A stretch of DNA of 64,000 bases from Nocardioides eburneiflavus (GTDB taxonomy: Bacteria; Actinomycetota; Actinomycetes; Propionibacteriales; Nocardioidaceae). The stretch lies in contig NZ_SRRO01000001.1 of NCBI RefSeq assembly GCF_004785795.1, forward strand, positions 4,907,206 through 4,971,205, given 5' to 3'. The notes below the pieces were generated by a model. It was not told the origin of the DNA. It did no database searches and saw only the letters and a list, made by a program, of their open reading frames with translations. Made by a program: the position numbers and the translations under genes. Positions 54,738-64,000 of this stretch are shown one piece after another; the stretch's first letter is position 1, and each line of letters opens with the position of its first letter.

Positions 54738-55423
54738 TCAGGTCTGGTGGCCGTAGACGCCTGTGCCTGGTCGCGCACGACGTGGCCGTTCTCGAGCTCG
54801 ATGACGCGCTTGCGCATCTGGTCGACGATGCCGGAGTCGTGCGTGGCCATCACCACGGTCGTGCCGGTGCGGTTGATGCGGTCGAGGAGCTTCATGATCC
54901 CGACCGACGTGGTCGGGTCGAGGTTGCCGGTGGGCTCGTCGGCGATGAGGATCATCGGCCGGTTGACGAACGCGCGCGCCACCGCGACGCGCTGCTGCTC
55001 GCCGCCGGAGAGCTCGTCGGGCATCCGGTCGCCCTTGCCGCTGAGCCCGACCAGCTCGAGCGTCTCGGGGACGAGGTCCTTGATCTCCTTGCGCGACTTG
55101 CCGATCACCTGGAGGGCGAAGGCGACGTTCTCGGTGACGGTCTTGTTGGGCAGCAGCCGGAAGTCCTGGAAGACGGTGCCGATGTCCCGGCGCAGCCGCG
55201 GCACCTTCCAGCCGGCGAGCCGGTTGATCTCCTTGCCGGCGACGTAGACGCGCCCCGAGGTGGGGCGGTACTCGCGGAGCACGAGCGCAGGAAGGTGGAC
55301 TTGCCCGAGCCGAGGAGCCCACGAGGAAGACGAACTCCCCCTTCTCCACGTCGACCGAGATGTTGTCGAGCGCCGGGTGGGGGTGCCCGGATAGCTCTTG
55401 GTCACCTTCTCGAAGCGAATCAC
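54738..55423 (-). CDS. ftsE: Cell-division ATP-binding protein FtsE, four apparent frameshifts
   Basis: About 229 residues when repaired. [11 protein letters not shown] at the start, Walker A (SGSGKST after repair at about 55314), [20 protein letters not shown] signature, [12 protein letters not shown]alker B and [12 protein letters not shown]. Missing single bases are inferred at about 55391, 55314, 55288 and 54767; the last restores the normal end GVYGHQT and TGA at 54738. GTG start at 55423. The middle 450 bases read without error. Confidence 0.9.
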
Positions 55424-55491
55424 GGCGTCGAGGTTACGTGAGGGTGGCCGCGACCCGGGAATCGCGGCCGCGGCCCGCTCCCGGCCGCGGA

Positions 55492-56596
55492 TCAGGCGTC
55501 GACCTTCTCGGCCCCTCGGCGCCAGCGGATGCCGGCCTCCATGAAGTCGTCGAGGTCGCCGTCGAACACGGCGCTGGGGTTGCCGGACTCGTGGCGGTCC
55601 GCAGGTCCTTGACGATCTGGTAGGGGTTGAGACGTAGTTGCGCATCTGGTCGCCCCAGCTGGCCGCGACGTCGCCCTTGAGGTCCTTCTTGAGCGCGGCT
55701 TCCTCTTCCTTCTTCTTCGCCAGGAGCTGGCCTTGAGGACCACCATCGCGACGCCTTGTTCTGCAGCTGCGACTTCTCGTTCTGGCAGGACACCACGATG
55801 CCGGTCGGGATGTGCGTGAGGCGGACCGCCGAGTCGGTCGTGTTGACGACTGGCCGCCCGGGCCGCCGGAGCGGAAGACGTCGGTGCGGATGTCGTTCTC
55901 GTCGACCTCGATCTCGTCGGTCTGCTCCAGGACCGGCACGACCTCGACCGCGGCGAAGGAGGTCTGGCGGGCCCTGGTTGTCGAAGGGGCTGATCCGCAC
56001 CAGGCGGTGGTGCCGGCCTCGACGGAGAGGGTGCCGTAGGCGTAGGGGGCGTGGATGGCGAACTCGGCGGACTTGATGCCCGCTCCTCGGCGTAGGACAC
56101 GTCGTAGACCTCGACGCCGTACTTGTGCTGCTCGGCCCAGCGCGTGTACATCCGCATCAGCATCTCGGCGAAGTCGGCCGCGTCGACGCCACCGGCGCCC
56201 GAGCGGATCGTCACGATGGCCTCGCGCTCGTCGTACTCCCCCGACAGCAGGGTGCGGATCTCCAGGGACTCCACGGACTTCTTGATGCGGGCGAGCTCGG
56301 CCTCGGAGTCGGCGAGCGTGTCGGCGTCGCCCTCGCCTGCGCCATCTCGACCATCAGGCCGAGGTCCTCGATGCGGGACTCGAGACTCGTGTAGCGGTCC
56401 ATCTCGCCCTGGAGCGCGGAGAGCCGGCCGGTGATCCGGGTGGCACCCTCGACGTCGTCCCACAGGTCCGGCGCGGCGACCTGCTCGCCGAGGTCGGCGA
56501 TCTCGTCGCGCATCTTGTCGAGGTCGGGACCTGACCGATGGTCTTCATGGTCGCCTGGAGCTGCCTTGATCTCTGGTCGAAGTCGATGCCTGCCAC
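55492..56596 (-). CDS. prfB: Peptide chain release factor 2, many apparent frameshifts
   Basis: About 370 residues when repaired. [60 protein letters not shown] with the stop-recognising SPF, the GGPGGQS catalytic loop and [16 protein letters not shown] are all found, in three frames. About nine single-base losses are needed (for example near 56527, 56337, 56080, 55970, 55850, 55740, 55637, 55604). No CTTTGA programmed shift site exists near codon 25. GTG start 56596. Confidence 0.9.
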
Positions 56597-56718
56597 AAGG
56601 AGCAACAGTACGGCTCGCCCGGGAAACGTGTCGAAAGGAGCGCCCCGGACTGACAGCGGCGGACACTCCCGGGCCTGTGAATCCCGGTCGTGCCCGCCGC
56701 TGCCGGACTGGGTGCGCG

Positions 56719-57480
56719 TCAGCGCGTGCAGAGCACCTCCGGCGTGGCCACCGCGCGTACGCCGCCGGAGTCGCGTGGTCGAGATGTCGATCTTGAGGCG
56801 GAAGACGTCGGAGACGTCGAGGGGCCCGTCGTCCACGATCTGCCGACCGCCAGCGGTGTGGTGGTGCGCACGGCACCGTCTGCGCTGACGAAGATCTCAC
56901 CCGACGAACGGTGGCAGCCTGGTCGTGAGGGCGTACCTCGCACGCAGCTCCACGCACTTGCGGCCCAGCGTGTACTCGACGGAGGCGGGGACACCCGGCT
57001 CGATGTTCACGAGGCTACGGGTGGCAAGGCCGGCGCCGATGTAGACGCTGGTGGTCGAGATGTTCTCGCTGGGGCCCACCGCCGCGTGGCGAGCTCTGCC
57101 AGCGGTAGACTCCACCTCGAGGGTCTTGCTCCAGCCCTTCTTGATGCCGTGGCTGCCCGGCTTGAGCACGCGGTACTCGCGCGACCAGGCGTCGTCGGCT
57201 GTCCTCGAGGATGTACTGCCGTTGCGCTTGATCTTCGCGGTGCCGGTGCGCCTCCACTCGGTTCTCGCCGACGCGCTGCTGGAGGACGACCTTCTGGCCG
57301 GCGGCCCTGGGCGTGACCGGCGCGGACCTTGACGGTGTCCTCCCGGGCGACGGCGACCTCGAGGTTGGCCCTGGCGGTGACCCTTGTAGGCCGCGCGGGT
57401 GCGGCCTGCACGGCCGGTGAGGGCAGCGAGCCGGCCGTCAGTGCGACGGTCGCGGCGAGTGCGGTGATGCGGTTTATGTT
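56719..57480 (-). CDS. Secreted protein with NPCBM-like C-terminal domain, frame broken
   Basis: About 250 residues if repaired. A signal-like start ([19 protein letters not shown], then [11 protein letters not shown]) and a C-terminal jelly-roll-like part: [62 protein letters not shown] and TPEVLCTR, spread over three frames. This resembles NPCBM carbohydrate-binding modules. No ATG/GTG is visible before the signal, so the start near 57480 is uncertain. Function unknown. Confidence 0.5.
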
Positions 57481-57535
57481 CGTCCCCGTCCGGTGGGGCC
57501 TGGGCTCGGCCCGTTCGGAGGGGAGACGTGGGCAG

Positions 57536-59278
57536 TCAGGGAAAAGTTGTGGCGGGTCCCAGGAGCGCGCCCGCGTGCGGTGGCAACGACGCGACGCCGT
57601 CCCGTACGCCGACTCCCGCGGGGTCTCGAACAGCACCTCGCGGCCCCCGACCTGCACCTCCGCGGGTTGGTGGCCGGTGTTGACCACGACCAGCAGGTCC
57701 CCGCGACGCATCGTGAAGACCCGGCCCTCGACGGTGCAGGAGACCGACCCGAACGCCGGGTCGGTGAGCTGCGGCAGCTCCCGGCGCAACCGGCCGAGCC
57801 GGCGGTAGCAGTCGAGCACGACCGCGTGGCGCCCGCGAGAGCGCTCGTCCCAGTCGAGGCGGGAGCGGTGGAAGGTCTCGGGGTCCTGCGGGTCGAGGAC
57901 CTCGTCGGGGTCCCACCCCATCTTCTCGAACTCCGCGATCCGGCCCTCGGCCGTCGCCCTCCCGAGCTCGGGCTCGGGGTGGGAGGTGAAGAACGCGAAC
58001 GGCGTCGACGCCGCCCACTCCTCCCCATGAACAGCATCGGCGTGAACGGACCGGCCAGGGTGAGCAGCGCGGCGCAGGCGAGCTGGTCGTCGTCGAGGTG
58101 CTCGGCGAGCCGGTCGCCGCGGGCACGGTTGCCGACCTGGTCGTGGTTCTGGTTGGCGACGACGAGCCGCCACGTCGGCATGTGTGCGGTGTCGACGGGC
58201 GCGCCGTGGTCGCGCTCGCGGAAGGACGAGAAGGTCCCGTCGTGGAAGAAGCCCTTCTCGCACACCTTGGCCAGCGCCTCGAGCGGCTCGAAGTCCGCGT
58301 AGTAGCCGGTCGTCTCGCCGCTCAGCGCGACGTGGACGGCGTGGTGGAAGTCGTCGCTCCACTGGGCGTCGAGACCGTACCCACCCGCCTCGCGCGGGCG
58401 TACGAGAGTCGTGTCGTTGAGGTCGGACTCGGCGATCAGGGTGAGCGGGCGACGCAGGTGCGCGGACAGCGCGGCGGTCTCGATCGCCATCTCCTCGAGG
58501 AGGTGGACCTCGGAGGTGTCGCTGAGCGCGTGGACGGCGTCGAGGCGCAGGGCGTCGACGTGGAAGTCCTCGAACCACATCCGCACGTTGTCGAGGATGA
58601 GGCGGCGCACCTCGGCGGAGCCGTCGCCGTCGAGGTTGACCAGGTCGCCCCAGGTGTTGCGGCCGTCCTTGAGGTAGGGCCCGAAGAGCGGCAGGTAGTT
58701 GCCCGACGGGCCGAGGTGGTTGTGCACCACGTCCTGCACGACCCCGAGGCCCGCGCGTGGCAGGCGTCGACGAAGCTGCGGTAGGCGTCCGGGCCGCCGT
58801 ACGCCTCGGTGACGGCGAACCAGCCGACGCCGTCGTAGCCCCAGTTGTGGGTGCCGTTGAACGCGTTGACCGGCATCAGCTCGACGAGGTCGACGCCGAG
58901 GTCGAGCAGGTGGTCGAGCCGCTCGATCGCCGAGTCGAGCGTGCCGTCGGGGGTGAAGGTCCCGACGTGCAGCTCGTAGATCACCGATCCGGCGAGCTGG
59001 CGTCCGGTCCACGACGCGTCGCCCCACTCGTACGCCGTGGTGTCGCGCCGCGACAGCCCGTGCACGCCGTCGGGCTGGCGCCGCGAGCGCGGGTCGGGGC
59101 GCGGGTCCGGGTCGTCGTCGAGGAGGTAGCCGTAGTCGACGGCCGCGTCCGAGGACGGCACGGGCTCGCTGGGCGTCCACCAGCCGTCGTCGGCGCGGGT
59201 CATCTCGAGCGTCTCGCCGGCGAGGACGAGCCGCACCCGGTCCGGTCGCGGCGCCCACACGTCGTACGGTCCGCGCAT
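57536..59278 (-). CDS. treZ: Malto-oligosyltrehalose trehalohydrolase TreZ, apparent frameshifts
   Basis: About 580 residues when repaired. An N-terminal isoamylase-type domain ([16 protein letters not shown]) precedes the GH13 barrel: [68 protein letters not shown] with the nucleophile Asp, LIAESDLND with the acid Glu, and [12 protein letters not shown]. Breaks near 58757, 58025 and 57618. It releases trehalose from maltooligosyl-trehalose. The ATG overlaps the treY stop by one base. Confidence 0.9.
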
Positions 59279-61573
59279 CAGTCGGTCCTCACCAGGAGTG
59301 CGACGGGGTGGGTGGCGAGCAGGTCGGCCAGCCTCCCGTCCGTGTCCGTGCCGGTGAGCACGTCGTGCCAGCGACCCTCGGGCAGGTCCAGGACGGTGTC
59401 GCCCCAGCCGCCGGCCGCGGCGAGCCGACGGGCAGGCGGGTGGCGACGGTGATCGCGCCCCCGCGGTCGAAGGCGACCACGTGGCCCGCGGCCGACCCGG
59501 TGGCCGTCACGGGCGCGTAGCCGGTGAACAGCCCGGGCCGCTCGCGGCGCAGGGTGAGGGCCGTGCAGGTGACGTGCAGCTTGGACGCCGCGTCGTCCTC
59601 TGCGGTGCCGGCCAGCACGGCGGCGCGGTGGTCGAAGTCGACAGGGCGGCGGTTGTCGGGGTCGACCAGCGAGGTCTCCCAGAGCTCGCTGCCCTGGTAG
59701 ACGTCCGGCACGCCCGGCATGGTGATCGCCAGGAGCTTGGCGGCCAGCGAGTTGGCCTGGGCTGGCTGGTCGATGCGGGTGGCCAGGTCGGTCAGCACCC
59801 GCTGCACGTCCGCGGAGTCGAAGACCGCGTCGACCGCGGCGTGCACCTGCGCCTCGTACGCCTCGTCGGGCTCGGTCCACGTCGTGCGGTCGCCCGCCTC
59901 GCGCATCGCCTTCTCGGCGTAGCCGTGCAGGCGGTCGCGCAGGTCGGGGAGGTGGTCCGGGGTCCACGCGCCGAGGACGGCCTGCCACAGCAGCGAGCCG
60001 AAGCCCGCGTCGGGCACGGGCGCGAGCCGCAGCAGCTCGTCGAGCGCCCGCTCCCAGCGGCCGGGCTCCTCGGCGAGGACGGTGATCCGGGCGCGGACGT
60101 CCTCGCCGCGCTTGTCGTGGGTCGACAGCGTCACCATCGCGTCGGGCCAGTCCCGCTGCCGGGCGGCCATCGCGTCGTGGAAGCCGTCGACGTCGAGCGC
60201 GAAGGCCGACGGGTCCCCGCCGACCTCGTTGAGCGAGGTGAGCCGCGACCAGCGGTAGAACGAGCAGTCCTCGACGCCCTTGGCCATCACATGCCCGACG
60301 TCTGCTGGAAGCGGCGCGCCGGCTGGCTCCACTCGTCGTGCAGCAGCGGCTCGAGCACGGCGTACGTGTCGGCGAGGTCCGGACGCTGCTCGCGCGCCCG
60401 GGCGAAGGCCCGGTCGAGGTGGTCGCGGCCCTCGGGGAGGTAGGAGCGGTAGACGGGGAAGCAGGCCAGGAGCTCGGCGACCGCGTCGGCGACGGCCTTC
60501 TCGTCGGCGCTCTCGTCCCTGGCGTGCAGGACGCGCTCGACCTCGCGGGTGATCCGCATGACCTCGGAGTGCAGGATTCCGTCGGCGACGGCGCGCTTGT
60601 TGTCGTGGACCATCTGCGCCCAGTCCACCGTCGTGCCGCGCAGCCGGTCCTCGAGCGCGGTCAGGGGCGCCTCCCCGGCCGGATCGGTGAGGACCCGGTC
60701 GTTGGGCGAGGCGTCGTAGCCCGTCGTGCCGGCGGTCGCCCAGTCGGCCGGCAGCTCCTCGCCGGGCTCGAGGATCTTCTCGACGAGCACGTAGGCGCCA
60801 CCGGTGAGGGCGGCCGAGGTCGTCGAGGGTAGCGCTTGGGGTCGCGCAGTCCGTCGGGTGGTCGACGCGCAGGCCGTCGACGAGTCCCTCGTCGAACCAC
60901 CGCTTGATCTCGACGTGCGTCTCGGCGAAGACCTCGGGGTCCTCGACCCGTACGGCGGCGAGCGTGTTGACGGCGAAGAACCGGCGGTAGTTGAGGTCGT
61001 CGTCGGCCGCGCGCCAGCTGACCAGCTCGTAGTGCTGCTCCTCCCAGCTCGAGGTGCCGGGAGCCATCGGAAGCGCTGGTCGTGGTAGCGGACCTCGCCC
61101 TCCCCCGTGCCGGACGCGACGACCCGGATCGCGTCCTCGTCGTCGTCGCCGACCACCGGGATCAGGGATGCGGCCGTCGCCGGCGGCCCAGTCGACGTCG
61201 AAGGCGGTCGCGTGCTCGGACTCGCGCCCGAGCTTGAGGACGTCCCACCACCAGGGTCCTCGGACGGGTGGCGACGCCGACGTGGTTGGGGACGATGTCG
61301 ACGAGCACGCCCATGCCGAGGCGACGCGCCTCGGCGGACAGGGCGGCGAGGCCCTCCTCGCCGCCGCGCTCCTCGTCGAGGTGGTCGAACGCGACCACGT
61401 CGTAGCCGTGCGTGCTGCCCGGCTCGGAGGCGAGCAGCGGCGAGAGGTAGACCCAGTCGACGCCGAGGTCGTGCAGGTAGGGCAGCACCCGGGCCGCGGC
61501 GTACAGGTCGAAGTCGGGGCTGACCTGGAGGCGGTAGGTGCTGCGGGGTGCTCGGCGGTGCTGGCGCGGTGCT

Positions 61574-61577
<4 letters not shown>
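59278..61577 (-). CDS. treY: Malto-oligosyltrehalose synthase TreY, apparent frameshifts
   Basis: About 770 residues when repaired. [35 protein letters not shown] at the N-terminus, [42 protein letters not shown] and [15 protein letters not shown] are typical of GH13 TreY, which isomerises the reducing end of glucans to trehalose. Breaks occur near 61545, 61260, 61170, 61070, 60830, 60295 and 59430. The GTG at 61577 overlaps the glgX stop (GTGA). Confidence 0.9.
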
Positions 61578-63749
<2,172 letters not shown>

Positions 63750-63920
63750 GCCACGACGCTACCGGCGACCGGTCGGTAGACCCCATGGCTCATCTCATGG
63801 GGTGGGGGCCGGTGGCGACCGTCACGGACGCAGGGATCGGCGGCACCGGTCCAGATCGGTCACGCAGGAGTCACGCAGCGCTTCCCATGCTGGGTGCCCG
63901 ACAACGAAGGAGGAGTCGCC

Positions 63921-64000
63921 ATGCCGACGCCAAGAAGAAGGTCAAGCCCGAGCTCACCTCGAGGTCCTCGGCGGCCGACGTCACCGTCGTCCAGGACTAC
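63921..64000 (+). CDS. N-terminal start of an unidentified protein, cut by the window end
   Basis: AAGGAGGAG 5 bases before the ATG at 63921 is an excellent ribosome site. As written the frame reads MPTPRRRSS and is Arg/Ser/Pro rich; if one G is missing after ATG the frame becomes MADAKKKVKPELTSRSSAAD and VTVVQDY, which looks more natural. Divergent from glgX with 171 bases between. Too short to identify. Confidence 0.5.
   Translation, partial: MPTPRRRSSPSSPRGPRRPTSPSSRT

Noticed and set aside
56500..56596. Programmed +1 frameshift of prfB
   Set aside because: No CTTTGA-type slippery stop near codon 25 is present; the break near 56527 is a lost base in a GGG run like the others.

Overview
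The window is high-GC DNA from an actinobacterium, most likely of the Nocardioidaceae (Nocardioides-like). Supporting signs are the base composition and GTG/ATG codon style, two DUF222/HNH (13E12-type) genes, DUF3152, DUF3039 and DUF2510-RDD proteins, and short TTTCGAG-type intergenic repeats. Gene orders also match those known from Mycobacterium and relatives: mec-cysO-cysM beside clpS-DUF2017 and a divergent pncB; prfB-ftsE-ftsX-(M23)-smpB; and glgX-treY-treZ. It is chromosomal and mostly housekeeping. I see no phage, plasmid or CRISPR, and one IS110-family element.

Layout. 0-6.2 kb: the end of an unidentified gene, a CotH-kinase/Calx-beta secreted protein, a DUF3152 protease-like protein divergent from a DUF4406 protein, a DUF222 endonuclease, and the Mec-CysO-CysM sulfur-carrier cysteine pathway. 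6.2-12.6 kb: an MFS transporter, clpS-DUF2017-(Nudix+DUF429 fusion), and NAD salvage (pncB, pncA) flanking a DUF559-like gene bracketed by palindromic repeats. 12.6-25.7 kb: ArgP-like regulator with LysE-type exporter, a tiny Cys-rich protein coupled to an RDD protein, 4-hydroxyphenylpyruvate dioxygenase with a divergent Lrp regulator, thioesterase, HxlR and IclR regulators, a helicase with a DUF3039 protein, a cutinase-like/beta-propeller fusion, and YqgE. 25.7-28.6 kb: a gene of unknown function, an IS110 element and a TetR regulator. 28.6-41.6 kb: DUF3048 lipoprotein, an NlpC/P60 hydrolase under a cyclic-di-AMP (ydaO) riboswitch, FabG, PAP2, HIT, PH-domain protein, second DUF222 gene, matrixin-like protease, Excalibur-nuclease, SigE-type sigma factor with a membrane partner, BtuF-like protein, acetyltransferases and a methyltransferase. 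41.7-52.3 kb: tmRNA, a CNNM/CBS protein, an amino-sugar uptake operon (ROK repressor, binding protein, two permeases, beta-N-acetylhexosaminidase, ROK kinase), an amidohydrolase and smpB. 52.3-64 kb: M23 peptidase, ftsX, ftsE, prfB, a secreted protein, and treZ-treY-glgX.

Two window-wide properties stand out. First, many monocistronic genes have a TANNNT hexamer exactly 6 or 7 bases before the ATG/GTG and no Shine-Dalgarno, the signature of leaderless transcription; this was used to choose several starts. Second, apparent single-base losses, mostly in short G/C runs, interrupt reading frames. They are sparse before 48 kb and dense from about 52 kb to the end, where they hit essential genes (smpB, ftsE, ftsX, prfB) and the whole trehalose operon. 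This looks like consensus error in the assembly rather than real pseudogenes, so those genes are annotated as single loci with the breaks noted.

No clearly new defence or biosynthetic system was found. The items most worth following are the IS110 element with its untranslated flanks (possible bridge RNA), the leaderless promoter set, the shared upstream element of the two DUF222 genes, the palindrome-flanked DUF559-like gene, and several unusual fusions.
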